In this document: positions 41,400-52,031 of the stretch, piece after piece
Position numbering within the stretch: position 1 is the first letter of the stretch
Layout of the letters: the number at the start of each line of letters is the position of its first letter
DNA from: Adiantum capillus-veneris
Lineage: Eukaryota > Streptophyta > Polypodiopsida > Polypodiales > Pteridaceae
Direction of reading: 5' to 3'
DNA length: 60,000 nt
Assembly (NCBI GenBank): GCA_014529385.2
Contig: CM043970.1
Span: forward strand, 62,175,496 to 62,235,495
Program-made: the position numbers and the translations under genes
Notes under the pieces: model-generated
The model's database searches: none
Told to the model about the DNA's origin: nothing
What the model saw: the letters and a program-made list of their open reading frames with translations, nothing else

Positions 41400-42557
41400 T
41401 CAATTTTTCTTGATTTTATAGGATATAAAGAAATGTGCTTGATTAGCGCCTTTCGGCTCAAAAAAGATTTCCCTGGATATCAATCTTGCCCTTTTAACAT
41501 GCTCGAGTTGTTGCTCCGCAAGGCTGGCTTTAGCTTCAAGCCATCGTTTGTGGTCGTTGTCGGAGGCAAGACCAGAGGCTTTTTTTGAAGTAAGATGACT
41601 AGCCTCCTCCTCGAGCTGCTTTGCTTTGTCCTCACGGGCCCCTTTCACTCGAGGGCCGGAATTTTTGATCGCTTTTTGAATACTCCGAGCAAAGCGGTCC
41701 CAGGCTCCTGGTTTTTCTAGATTGATATCTTTATTGAGTTTGCACAAGGCTTTCATTGCAATACTTCTAAACAACGGGTCTTTGAACAAGTGAGCTCCTG
41801 TCACCAGTAGATTTTTACTTCCATTGGGGGTCTTCTCATCCCCCTTGGCCTTCTTGAGTTCCAAGTGTATGGGAAGATGGTATGAAAAGCTTTTTGTTGT
41901 TATAACTTGCATCTCAACAAGAGACGGGATCCAATCAGCTTGATGAGAGCAGTAGCATCTGTCGAGACGGGAGGCTGTACAGGCATATTGGAGGCTTGTG
42001 TATGTGAAGCCGGGCGTGTTGTTCCATGGACCTAACTCCCATAAGTCCAACAAAGCCCATTTCTCACAGAGTCCCCATTTATATTTGTCAGAGCTTGAGA
42101 GCAGATTGGTGGTGCCTGTTTTATCCTTTCTCTTTTCTACCATATTGAAGTCTCCCATTAGAAGCCATTCGAAGGGGAAATCCCTAAGATGCATCCATAA
42201 CTTGGCCCTATCCTTGGCGTTGTTTGGTCCATAAATGTTCACAATGGTTATAAGTTGATCTCCCCAGGTGACTCTTATTCCTAGGACTCTCCCGGAGGGG
42301 TGATTAAGTATTACCTTGGGCTCCAAGTTCTTGTCCACAATAGAGAGAACACCACTGAAATTGTTCACTCCTTCTCCGTAGAAGGCTAGCTTCAATCCCA
42401 TTGCCTGTTTTCTTTTGCTGCGAGCGTCCAGATGATGTTCCTGGATGGCCCAGCAATCGACGTCCTTATTCTTTCTTATTTCATCCCAAAAAAGACCGTG
42501 TTTCTTTGGGGTCTTTAGGCCTTTTACATTCCATGATTGCAAAGCAAGGACTTCCAT
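41400..42557 (-). pseudogene. LINE C endonuclease and linker
   Basis: The domain starts at ATG 42557 (MEVLALQSWNVKGLKTP), inside a 504-codon open frame that runs from 42914 to 41400 without a stop between the ORF1-like tail and the endonuclease. Motifs: WNVKGL, WAIQEHHLD, VNIYGPN, LLMGDFNMVEKRKDKTG and RLDRCYCS. At about 41880 the expected SDH triplet reads SYH (KSFSYHLPIHLEL), so the catalytic Asp is replaced by Tyr. The frame ends with KIKKN and a TGA where the downstream GSIHSLTDEEGRTTQDPDD clearly continues the protein; CGA to TGA would explain it. Confidence 0.85.
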
Positions 42558-42859
42558 TATTGAGAAAGAGGGACAAATTTCCTCTACATCTGACCCATGC
42601 CCAGTTTCTATGTCTCTGATTGTAGGAGAGTTAGGGGGTTCCCCTGCCACCCCATGCTCCGCAACTTGGAGCGCTGTGAAAGGATTGTGAACCGGAAGGG
42701 CGTCCGTCCCACCCTGAAGCTTATCGGCGGTGGGGGAGGCGGCTTTTCTTTTTGAGGTTCCGATAACCCTCCATGATGAGGAATCTCTTGCCATAGCCTT
42801 CACTCTTTTGACCCTTTTCAGTCTAGGGACATGCACGACAGAACTAGTTGACACTACCA

Positions 42860-44355
42860 TCAGTTTCGGTGAGGAAGCTTGGAAGACGAATGTGTTATCC
42901 TTACATGGGCCCACGGAGTTGTGAGGTGTTGTTTTACCTTGGACTTGGCCTGCAGATTGGGGGAAGCATTATTGCTCATTCCAGGCTCTTTTTCCTCCTC
43001 CACTCCTTCCATTATGTTACTCTTTATTTGTTGTTCCATACCCTCCATAGTAGTTTCCTCTCCAGTGGTCTCATTGGCGTGCACTTCTTTAGAGCTCGGC
43101 ATCGAAGGGACGCACTTCTTAACAGATTTTGTGGGGCAATATTTGGCGAAGTGTCCAAAATTGTTACATTCAAAGCATGCACCAAAGTAAGTCCCAAAAT
43201 TTAGAGGAATAGTTACCAGCCCAACTCCAACATTGATCACCATGCTTTTAGGAGGTGGCTTCGCAATATTCCATCCTATACAAACCCTGTTAGAGGACCT
43301 ACCTTGACCCTTTTTGTTGGGAACGAACAACGAGGTGTCCAACTGGCTAGCAAGCAACCTAATGTTATCCCAAAGCCAGCTCGACAGTCCTGCAAACTCG
43401 ACCCAAACGGGATGGATCTCTTGAAGGGATTTCGCTGAGTCAAACACTGGTTCCCATGGTATTACACACACAGTTGTCCTGTTAAATACTAGGGGTCCTT
43501 TATCAAGGATTTTTGACACATCTGAGACCTCCTTGAATCTTACCGAACAGAAAACCTTGGCTAGGTAAGCGGTGCTTTCAACTGCTCCTGTATTTCCCAG
43601 AATTTGTGGTCCTTAGAGCCATTGCGTCAGCTCAAACTTGTTCAGAACTCTTCCATTGAATCCAAATACAAGCGTGAGTTTCGATTGAATTGCCAGTTGT
43701 TTTTTTATTAGTGCTAGCGAAATTGCGACAGTGTAACAGCCTTTGCGATTTCCACCTGCTGTGGCAGAGATTTCTTTAAAGCAGTGTAAGCTCTATCTGC
43801 TAGCCCGGTTTCTAATAAGTCACTACATTCGGATTGTGAACAAGTTCTTTTGTTGTTGCTCGGGCCGTGCTCCAGCTAGCTGTTGATCTCTTTGAGCTCT
43901 TGTTCATGTCGGAGCTTGGCGTTCATTAAATTTTCCCTACATTTACTACCTATTGGCTCCTCAGTTTTGCCTTTAGCGTCGTCCTTAGAATCTGGACCCT
44001 TAAGGAGGCTTGCGAATGAGACGCCTAGCCAAAGGGACGCCAATGAGTTAATTGCCTTGATTCGATTTGTACAGATCACTCCTTGCTTCTCACAGGTCTT
44101 GAGGGTTTTGACCTCGAAATTAGCCCCTTGTCCAGTGAGGCCCTCCATTTTTTCTTTCTGCTGCGTGTAGCTGGCATCGTTGGTCGACAAAGCTTTGTTC
44201 TCCCCCATGTTCGGGCCTTTTGCCAATGTAACACCATCTATCACCTCTTCCATAGGAACGGTTTCGTCTCTCGCTTTCCCTTTTGGTTCCCCGAGCGTTT
44301 TTGAAAACTGAAGGATGTCCTCTTTCATAGGCATATCTTCAACTTCATTCGTCAT
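42860..44355 (-). pseudogene. LINE C ORF1 (DUF4283-like, CCHC zinc knuckle)
   Basis: The N-terminal frame of 159 codons starts at ATG 44355 (MTNEVEDMPMKEDIL) and is charged. After stops and frame changes between 43876 and 43520, the frame 43519-42860 shows the DUF4283-like pattern VCVIPWEPVFDSAKSL and HPVWVEFAGLSSWLWDN. The complete knuckle CFECNNFGHFAKYC (C-x2-C-x4-H-x4-C) follows near 43135-43180. The C-terminal part then shifts into the frame that is continuous with the endonuclease (from 42914, with NPFTALQVAEHG near 42675). ORF1 proteins bind LINE RNA. Confidence 0.7.
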
Positions 44356-44571
44356 ACCAGGGGTGAGCGACAGTCGCGGGTCTCGTAAATCGCAGAGAAC
44401 GCAAAGACCGTCGTCAGTCTCGACCCTAGGATTCTTCGTAGCTCACAAAAAACCGAAGTGGCTTACCAAAAGTCCTCACAAATAACTCCCTTTTTCTAAA
44501 GGTCAAAGGTAACAAGGGCTTTAACTACCTTTGAGAGGGTTACAACAATAGAAAAGCTGAACAAAAAAAAA

Positions 44572-44600
44572 CGATTATTAACTCAAAGAGTTAATAATCG
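44572..44600. repeat. Perfect 13-bp inverted repeat with AAA loop
   Basis: CGATTATTAACTC at 44572-44584 and its exact complement at 44588-44600, separated by AAA. AATAATCG recurs nearby at about 44650 and 44705. It may be a cruciform-forming site or the end of an unrecognised element. Confidence 0.7.
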
Positions 44601-45167
44601 CTTTCTTAATAATAGCTCCAAGCTGGATACTACGATGACTTTGAGAAGCAAAACAATAATCGCTCAAGTAGAACACCAAGCATAGGCATGTGATATCACA
44701 AAGATAATAATCGTGAACGCAGCGAGGGTGAAGTAAGCTACTATGGCACACAGTGCAGCAAGATTCCGATGCTAGGAGGGAAGTGTTCCATGCATAGAGA
44801 GCCCCAACACAGCCCACCACAAGCCGATCGTTGATTCTTGCAACCACGAGCTTGCCAAGGCCACCGGAGCACACACAGGCATGCAAGACTAAAACCACCA
44901 GTGCAAACAACCCAAGACACTCAGAACCCCCTTTCCTTAGCTCAATCCCTGTTTACCCTAAACCTCACCCCATCGCTGACATGCTATCTTAACAATCTAG
45001 AAAGCACCCAGGTACCCAAGCCTTAATTTCCTTAGCCTCTCCCCAAGCTTGCTATCATATATTGATACCAAATCACATTCTTTAAATACTTTAAATCTAA
45101 GATTCCTATCAACCCACCCAATTTCCTCCTCCTTTTTAGTGCTTTAATTTAAAAAAAAAAAAGAAAA
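44601..45167. other. Unassigned spacer
   Basis: No gene or known repeat family recognised. It includes a poly-A stretch of 12 at about 45151-45162 next to the LINE C fragment end. Confidence 0.4.
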
Positions 45168-45940
45168 CTCACGAACGTTAGATATTATATTAACAACCCA
45201 AAAGAATTACAAATACTAATCATGCTCATGACAAGCCATGACGTCTTCTAGCACACATTAATACATTGGATAAAAGCGGAGTTACCCCACAACAATGGTG
45301 ATAGCCTTGTCTGGTTCAAAAACAGATCCTTACCCACGCAGTTTGAAGAATGTTGCAGTCACCACCTTGTCCCACTCTTCACAGTTCCTCCTTTTCCCAA
45401 TAGCAACAATCACTACCTTACTTTCTTGAATAATCTCCGTAAACCTTATTGTTTCCATGTGGTTCTCAAAAATTCGATTGTTCTTGGCCTTCCATACGTA
45501 TTTAAAGTAATAGAACCTGACAATCTGTGTACTGATGAAAAGTGGGTGGCTCATGATCGCCTTCTCCCCAAAAAAAGATCTTTCTTGAAGAACACAATCT
45601 TCCATGTCTTTTGGATCCACTTACAAATTCTCCCTGCAAGGCCACATATCCCCTGGCAGTCCTTGAACATGTGGAGGAGGTTCTCACTTGTAGATATGCA
45701 TTGTGGGCATCTATCTGACCCAATACATCTAGCTAGGACCTTCACCCGAGTTGGCAAGGCCCCCTTTCCAAATAAAGACCTTCATCCTAAGCGGCCATCT
45801 TGGGCACCATATGTTCTCAAGCATTGTCACCCATCTTGTCTCTGGTCATTGTTTGCCCCATTGTCTTTTCAGGGGGTAGAACCAATCCAGTGAATCCATG
45901 AGGGTGTTGTACACCTCCCTGGTGTAAGGTTTATGGAAAT
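45168..45940 (-). mobile_element. LINE family C 3' fragment
   Basis: On the minus strand, ARCIGSDRCPQCISTSENLL and CKWIQKTWKIVFFKKDLFLG (45757-45551) match the zf-RVT region of the long copy (HIGSDRCFGC; IQRTWKIGFFKKDLSLGG). The frame continues to 45330 with KAKNNRIFENHMETIRF. The 3' end is near 45168, where CTCACGAACGTTAG takes the place of the family palindrome CTCACAATTGTGAG. The 5' side is truncated at the LTR starting at 45941. Confidence 0.75.
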
Positions 45941-46269
45941 TGTTGAGATGCGAGGTTAAGTTGCATCTCTTGTGTGAACAACCCCTTCTACATCATGTAT
46001 CAAGCCATGTGAAGAACCTCTTACAACCTTTGTGTAAAGCACAACCACTTGTATTTGTGTAACTTGATCTTGTGCTCATGTGCCAAAAGGCTGTCTATTT
46101 GTATATACCTATATAAAGGCATATTATGATGAATAAAATGTAAATCTATTATTTGCAAGTATACTATGTATTGTATTGTGCAATAGTTTCTCTCTCAAGC
46201 TCTATACTAACCTCTTTAAGCATGCCATTAACATGAATAGCACACTAAGCTATCCACTCTAACCCTACA
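45941..46269 (+). repeat. LTR of an otherwise unidentified LTR retrotransposon
   Basis: 329 bp from TGTTGAGATG to CCCTACA. A TATA-like CTATATAAAGGC near 46110, AATAAAATG near 46132 and a pyrimidine-rich end support an LTR. A PBS follows. The rest of this element is interrupted by the copia insertion at 46358, and no matching 3' LTR was found in the window. Confidence 0.65.
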
Positions 46270-46271
46270 AC

Positions 46272-46283
46272 TTGTATCAGAGC
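46272..46283 (+). other. Primer-binding site after the 45941 LTR
   Basis: TTGTATCAGAGC, 11 of 12 bases of the initiator tRNA-Met PBS TGGTATCAGAGC. Confidence 0.75.
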
Positions 46284-46357
46284 ATTAGCCAAGCTAATCT
46301 CGTTTTTAGGTTAGATCCTAATTAAAGCACCTTAATTATTTTTGCATTAGCAATTTA

Positions 46358-46584
46358 TGTTGGAATTAGGGTTGCAGAGAAACACACACAGCTTGGAGAA
46401 GACGAAGGAAGCTCAAGGCACACAATAGAGAGTGTGTTACTTAGTGTGCAATGGAAAGATAGATAGCCCTAGAGTGATGGGCGTATATACAATGCAGGGG
46501 GGAAAAAACCTCCTAAAGAGGGAAAAAATGCACCGGCGGTCCTAGCGTGTTCACACACATCACTACCACATGTATATGGTAACA
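46358..46584 (-). repeat. Copia 3' LTR
   Basis: 227 bp. Eight single-base differences from the 5' LTR, clustered in the CAGGGG/CACGTG and CACCGGCGG/CCCCGACAG stretches. Confidence 0.95.
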
Positions 46585-46597
46585 AATCCCCCCCTGG
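46585..46597 (-). other. Copia polypurine tract
   Basis: Minus strand CCAGGGGGGGATT adjacent to the 3' LTR. Confidence 0.85.
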
Positions 46598-46660
46598 AGT
46601 GATGCGGTGAACGAGAGCTGGCACATGAGTAAAGGGAAGTGCCATGCCCTAAGGACATGA

Positions 46661-48442
46661 TCAGTCCACAAAGGGGAGTAAGCCCAAAGCTTTGCGGAAA
46701 GCTTCAAGCTTCTCACGAGACAATGCCCTTGTGAAAAGATCTGCAAGGTTGTCCTATGTTGGCACATAAGCCAAGCTGATCTCTCCTGCTGAGAGCCTCT
46801 CCCTGACATAGTGGTAATGCACCTCAATGTGGTTTGTGTGAGCATGAAAAACTGGGTTCCTCGCAACTACCAATGCGCTCTGACTGTCAGTGTAGATAGT
46901 GTTGGCAGTGTCCTGTCCAACACCCAAATCAGCCATAAGGCGTCTGAGCCATACACACTCAACCGTAGCTGTGAAGACTGTCGTGTACTCAGCCTCACAA
47001 CTCGAAGTGGCCACAGTAGGTTGCTTCTTGCTCAACCATGATATACATGAACTTCCAAGCATGAAACAAAAACCTGATGTGGACACTCGCGTGTCAAAAC
47101 AACCAGCCCAATCTGAGTCCAAAAAAGCATGTAAGTCTGGCGGCAATGATCCCCACTTGGGATAAAACAAGGCAAGATGTAAAGTGCCACTAAGGTAGCG
47201 GAAAATCCTCTTGACAGCCTGCCAATGCTTAGACCCTGAGCTATGCATAAATCTGCTGACTTGTGAGACTACAAACTGAATATTCGGCCTCGTGTTGCAT
47301 ACATAAATGAGGCAGCCAACAACAGTTTGGTAAAGAGTGACATCAGCAGGATCGCCAACATCATGTAGACTCAACTTCAAACCTGTTTCCATGGGAGTGG
47401 CAATAGGTTTGCAATCCTCAAGTCCAAACTTAAATAGCAATGTCTCTACGTAACTTTTCTGACACAAGGCAATACCACCATCACACTGCTTAAACTGTAT
47501 ACCCAAGTAATGATGCAGCAGCCCCAAATCTTTCATCTTGAAAGTAGCATTCAAATCAGCCTTAAATTCAGCAATATGTCTCTCATTTGGTCCAGTGATC
47601 AGCAAATCATCAACATAAAGAACCACAATGAGACGTACATCACTCTCACGCTTTACATACAATGTGCTTTCTGTTGGACTGTTATTACGAAAGCCTCGTT
47701 TAACCAAATGAGTGTCAGCTTTCTCATACCAAGCACGAGGAGATTGCTTCAACCCATACAATGCCTTCTTACATCTGCACACTTTGTCCTCTTGTCCTTG
47801 TATGACAAAACCGCGAGGCTGCGTTACATAAACTTCCTCAAATATGTCACCATTCAAGAAAGCAGTAACAATGTCTAATTGATGTACATCCCAACCAAAA
47901 TGAGGTGCCAATGCACATAGAAAACGAATAGTAGTCATACGACAAGTGGGAGCAAAGGTCTCTTCATAATCAATGCCTTTTTACTGTGCATAACCCTTTG
48001 CAACAAGTCGAGCCTTATGGCGATCGATCTCACCATCCGGCTTGCGTTTTAACTTGTAAACCCACTTCGTACGAATGGCCTTTTTGCCAGGAGGCAAATC
48101 ACATAAAGTCCATGTGTCATTTTCTATAAGTGCATCATATTCTGATTGCATGGCAGCCATCCAATTTTCTGAATTCTGTGCTTCATCAAAAGACAGAGGC
48201 TCCTCAACATCATGTAAGCTAGACACAGCCAAAGCATAACAATTTGATGCATAAGATGCATGGCAAGAGCCTGAACGAGTACGAATAGACAAAGGTGCAT
48301 ACAATTTACAGTCACGCAAAGTGTGCACTAGCCATTTTGGCATACCTCTAGCTTGCTCATTTTCAGCCCTTTCCTCATCAAGTACATCATGTACATCTGC
48401 ATCAGTAATAGGCTGATCTAGAACATTTTCAGAAACCCCCAT
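46661..48442 (-). pseudogene. Copia reverse transcriptase and RNase H
   Basis: From 48442 the frame reads NSENWMAAMQSEYDALIEND and RTKWVYKLKRKPDGEIDRHK. A TAA at about 47979 interrupts it. From 47938 a 394-codon frame holds VHQLDIVTAFLNGDIFEEV, ALYGLKQSPRAWYEK, the catalytic VVLYVDDLLITG, and RNase H landmarks DSDWAG, SSCEAEYTTVF and IYTDSQSALVVARN. A TAG near 46756 replaces a residue after LAYVPT; the expected tail (DNLADLFTRALSREKLE) follows to a TGA at 46661. The catalytic residues themselves are intact. Confidence 0.92.
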
Positions 48443-48445
48443 AGG

Positions 48446-49490
48446 CTATACGTTTGCCTCATTGGAACTTACATTCGTATTTCCACCACTGAAAAGAGGC
48501 AACAAAGTGTCATAAATGTCATGTGAGCTTACATTACTGTCTCTAGTACATGACAGCAAGGGCTGAACAAAATCTTCCACAAACACTACATCCCGAGAAA
48601 CCAGAATACGTTTTGTTTGCGGATGATACAACCTATAACCTTTGCTTTCAGCACTATAACAAACAAAAATACATTTGAGAACCTTATCATCCAATTTTCT
48701 GCGCTGCACTTGTGGAACCACAGCATATGCCAAATAGCCAAAAACACGCACGTGCTCGATAGAAGGCTTTCTATCATGCCATGCTTCATATGGAGTAATA
48801 GACTGCAAAGCTTTCGTAGGACACCTGTTTAGTACATAAGTGGCACACATGATGGCCTCAATCCAAAAAGAATGCGGCAAAGCTTGACTTTTGACCATAC
48901 ATCGTGCCATTTCCGTTAGTGACCTATTTTTCTCTCAGCAACACCATTTTGCTGAGGTGTATAAGGCACTGTACATTGGTGTTTTATCCCACAACTAGCC
49001 AGAAATGCATTAAATTCATGAGACATATACTCCCCCCCTCGATCGGAACGGAGGGTGCCCATAGTACATTTCGAGATATTTCAGCCATAGCCAGAAATTG
49101 TTTGAAGCACATAAAAACTTCGGACTTCGCTTTAAGCGGAAATACCCATGCATGCCTGGAGTAATCATCAATGAAAGTCATGAAGTACAGGTAATTTCCC
49201 AAGGACGGAGTTTGCATGGGCTCACAAACATCACTATGCACAAGCTGCAACCTGCATGTGGCCCTAACTGAACCATCCTTTGGAAACTTAGAACGCTGCA
49301 TTTTACCTAGAATACAGCCTTCACAAACATGTTTAACAGGTGATTCAAGAGGCGGCAAAGAAGAAACCATATCAGATTTCTGCAAACACAGCAAACTGGC
49401 AAAATTCAGATGACCAAAACGTGCATGCCAAAGTTTTGCATCTGAAATAGCCCTTGAATTTGCAACAGCTTTGCAAAATTTTGTCCACAC
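48446..49490 (-). pseudogene. Copia integrase
   Basis: The pre-integrase HHCC region reads LWHARFGHLNFASL and CEGCILGKMQRSKFP (49430-49300). The catalytic core begins with LVHSDVCEPMQTPS and FIDDYSRHAWVF, containing the first two acidic positions. Frame changes near 49080 and 48920 disturb the third (DDE) position. From 48910 the frame continues ARCMVKSQALPHSFWIEAI and VFGYLAYAVVPQVQRRKLD, ending in a TAG near 48446. Integrase inserts the cDNA; here it is inactive. Confidence 0.88.
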
Positions 49491-50110
49491 TTGTCATACA
49501 AAGTTAGCTTATACAGCCCACGGCACAAAAGCCCAGATGCAACAATTTCATCACCGAAACTGAGATCATGAATTGTACATCTGTCATCCACAAATTTGAC
49601 TACAAGTCCAAGTCTAGCAAGTGCAGATACAGACAAGAGATTCTTCTTGATCCCAGGTACATAAAGTGCATCAACAAGTGTGAAGGAACTGCCATTAGCA
49701 GCAGTGAGCACAATCTTTCCAACTCCCTGAACCGGATAAGAGGTGTTGTTGGCACAAGTGACTGAATTTCCATGAGGGACAGACTCGAGAGAGTTAAACA
49801 ATTCACGATGTGAGGTAATGTGCTTTGTAGCACCACTGTCAAAATACCACACATGTGAATCTGCAGCAACTGACAAGCATGCATCATGGACATCAGGATT
49901 GTAAGTGCACTCTGCGCTAAAAGCCCATTCTGCATCAACATCAGCATTACAATCTCCTTTCACAGAAGATTCAACAATGGCTATATTTGTAGTGGAACCA
50001 GCATTTGCAGTGGAACCACCCTCTTTCTTCTTAGCCTCTTTGGCCTTCAACTTAGGACACGACTTGATCAAGTGATCATTGGCTTTACAATAATGGCAAC
50101 GCATCTTCTT
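49480..50110 (-). pseudogene. Copia zinc knuckle and aspartic protease
   Basis: An open frame of 232 codons. CHYCKANDHLIKSC is a complete CCHC nucleic-acid-binding knuckle (start of the frame). The protease active site is WYFDSGATKHIT, followed by GVGKIVLTAANGSSFTLVD and LYVPGIKKNLLSVSALARLG. All expected protease landmarks are intact. The frame is lost near 49490, just before the integrase zinc finger. Confidence 0.9.
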
Positions 50111-50935
50111 TTGCCCTTATCACCAGAATTTCCAGACAAATTGCTACCAGTAGAAGCATTAGCAACAAAATTTTTGCCACTCGTAGAAAAACTATAAGAA
50201 GTGGCTGTATTGCTGTTACCACCCTTTCTTTGAGAAGCAATAAAAGCCTGTTCAACTGTACTCTGTCTAGTCCTGTTTTTTTTGGAAAGTGACTCTTGTA
50301 ACAGCAATGTGCATAATGCATCAAACTTGACAACTTCTGGATTTCCTTGGGTCATAAGTCTCCAAGTACTAGCAAAAGTCTGGTAAGAATCTGGTAAGGC
50401 ATCAAGAACAGTCTGCACAAGGGAACTGTCTGAAATAACTTCACCTGCAGAAATAAGTTGCTCATTGATATCCTTGACACTAGCAAGGAAAGTGTCCATA
50501 TCATCTTCCTCATGCATAATCTTCGACTCCAGCTCTTTACGCAGCAAAGCAATTTTAGCCTCATTGCGGCTTGCATAAAGACTTGCTAGAATATCCCAAG
50601 CCTGTTTTTGCAGATTTTGCTGAACGGATGTGAGGAACAATGGAAAACGCAATCAATGCATGAGCCTGCGCATCCTTAACATCCCAACGAGCCTGTTCTG
50701 CGGTAGGCAAAACAACTCTAACAGCTGCAATCCTTGTAGCGAGACCTGCAACATCCTCAACATCGCCTACATCCTCAGAACTAGGACGTACATCAATGCC
50801 CTGTACAATGTTCCACACACCCTTTGACACAAGCACATGTTGCATCATATAAGCCCACATAGGGTAGTTGTCCCCATCCAACCTGTCCTCAGCAACAAAC
50901 ATCTTGAACACATCTGTGTTGTTGTTGTCAGCCAT
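50100..50935 (-). pseudogene. Copia gag (capsid part)
   Basis: Start at ATG 50935 (MADNNNTDVFKMF), preferred over the upstream in-frame ATG because it matches the usual copia gag start shortly after the leader. The first frame reads DRLDGDNYPMWAYMMQHVL and DAQAHALIAFSIVPHI. A frameshift near 50635 leads to QKQAWDILASLYASRNEAK, DDMDTFLASVKDINEQLIS and VLDALPDSYQTFASTW, the UBN2/RVT_2-type gag pattern of plant copia. A second shift near 50110 precedes the zinc knuckle. Gag packages the element RNA into virus-like particles. Confidence 0.85.
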
Positions 50936-51283
50936 GGTAAATGCTGCACCTGATGTGAAAACTGCCCGAAAATAGGAGAAACGGAGCGGGAACAACCTCT
51001 GATATATAGCACAAACCGTAGAAGACTATAAGACACCTATTATGCATAAAACGGCACTGACAGAAATTCTACACAAAATGACGAAATAGCATGTGCAGTA
51101 CTGCCTGTAGTGGAAACGGAGGCCGAAATGAGCCCAAATCAAAATTCTGAGCAGACCCAGCTCTTCGAGCTGTCCCAAAAGATTTGTCGACCTACAAACG
51201 CTCGCCAAAGCTCACTGAAATCGGAGAAAGCGAGCAGGCGTGTGCTGGAGCAGCTGGCGACTAAGCCCGGGAGGACGTGACCT

Positions 51284-51295
51284 GCTCTGATACCA
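51284..51295 (-). other. Copia primer-binding site
   Basis: Minus strand TGGTATCAGAGC, two bases after the LTR; initiator tRNA-Met type. Confidence 0.95.
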
Positions 51296-51297
51296 AT

Positions 51298-51524
51298 TGT
51301 TGGAATTAGGGTTGCAGAGAAACACACACATCTTGGAGAAGATGAAGGAAGCTCAAGGCACACAATAGAGAGTGTGTTACTTAGTGTGCAATGGAAAGAT
51401 AGATAGCCCTAGAGTGATGGGCGTATATACAATGCACGTGGGAAAAAACCTCCTAAAGAGGGAAAAAATGCCCCGACAGTCCTAGTGTGTTCACACACAT
51501 CACTACCACATGTATATGGTAACA
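51298..51524 (-). repeat. Copia 5' LTR
   Basis: On the minus strand it begins TGTTACCATATAC and ends AATTCCAACA. It contains TGTATATACGCC as a possible TATA region. Confidence 0.95.
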
Positions 51525-51529
51525 ATTTA

Positions 51530-52018
51530 TTAACTTCATTTTGCATATTAAGTAGATTGCACTATTCTTATATCACGAGATTGTCAATGGGATATGCACA
51601 TGGGCCACTACCCATCATAATCTTGGGATAGGAACTCTTCTTTATCTTCCTTAGCACAAAGTAGGAATAAATCTTGCAAGCCAAGTTCGGTGATGTGTGG
51701 TTGAGTTAATTTATTGTAAGGGATTGTCTATTTCAAGGGTGGGTCAAGGCTATTCAAGACCGACCATATCTGTGTGCCCCCATCTCGCGCACCCCAAGCT
51801 CCAAGAAGGCGTCATCCTTGATGCGAGCCTGGATGCTCATACTACCAAAAGGTTAAGGTTTTGTTGTCATTAAACGGTATAGCTGTAGTTGGAAGGGCTC
51901 TTGATTATTGTAAGCCATGTTAACAAAATTTATGTATGTACTTAGTGTATGCTTTGGCAATTCAAAACCTTAATTACTTAAGGACCTCTCTTCTTAAGCA
52001 AGAAAAGAGAAACCAAAT
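51530..52018 (-). other. Leader and gag start of the long-LTR element, minus strand
   Basis: Internal sequence of the element whose LTR lies at 52032-53584. After the PBS, GGTTTCTCTTTTCTTGCTT is shared with the same place in the copy at 59600. A putative gag start ATGGCTTACAAT lies at 51918 (minus), matching ATGGCTGACAAT at 59989 in the other copy. Its frame stops after about 21 codons. How much of the left part belongs to the 45941 element instead is unclear. Confidence 0.5.
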
Positions 52019-52030
52019 GCTCTGATACCA
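52019..52030 (-). other. Primer-binding site of the long-LTR element, copy 1
   Basis: Minus strand TGGTATCAGAGC, one base from the LTR end; initiator tRNA-Met type. Confidence 0.92.
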
Positions 52031-52031
52031 A

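Larger units (their letters stand above)
38634..44560 (-). mobile_element. L1-type LINE, family C, long copy (inactive)
   Basis: Almost full-length minus-strand LINE: ORF1 with DUF4283-like region and CCHC knuckle, APE endonuclease, RT, connecting region, zf-RVT zinc domain, and a 3' end with the palindrome CTCACAATTGTGAG (38652-38665) followed by the poly(A) tract (T11 on the plus strand, 38634-38644). It differs from LINE A in sequence and from LINE B in architecture. Frames are long for a dead copy, but both enzymes have active-site changes and there are several frameshifts. The 5' end is not defined; 44560 is an estimate. Confidence 0.85.
46358..51524 (-). mobile_element. Ty1/copia retrotransposon, complete but inactive
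   Basis: 5167 bp with 227-bp LTRs and 5-bp TSD ATTTA (46353-46357 and 51525-51529). Transcribed on the minus strand: 5' LTR 51524-51298, PBS, gag, protease, integrase, RT, RNase H, PPT, 3' LTR 46584-46358. The order protease-integrase-RT-RNase H defines Ty1/copia. I count 8 differences between the LTRs (about 96.5% identity), so the insertion is fairly recent. At least three frameshifts in gag-integrase and three nonsense codons in pol make it defective. It sits about 75 bp downstream of the PBS at 46272. Confidence 0.95.

Noticed and set aside
41998-43204. Plus-strand frames at 41998-43204 opposite LINE C
   Set aside because: Antisense to the endonuclease and ORF1 frames; no independent support.
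44572-44600. The 44572 hairpin as a transcription terminator
   Set aside because: Intrinsic terminators of this type are bacterial; in plant nuclear DNA the call has no basis.
46811-50827. Plus-strand frames opposite the copia genes
   Set aside because: They are antisense shadows of gag-pol with no recognisable motif.
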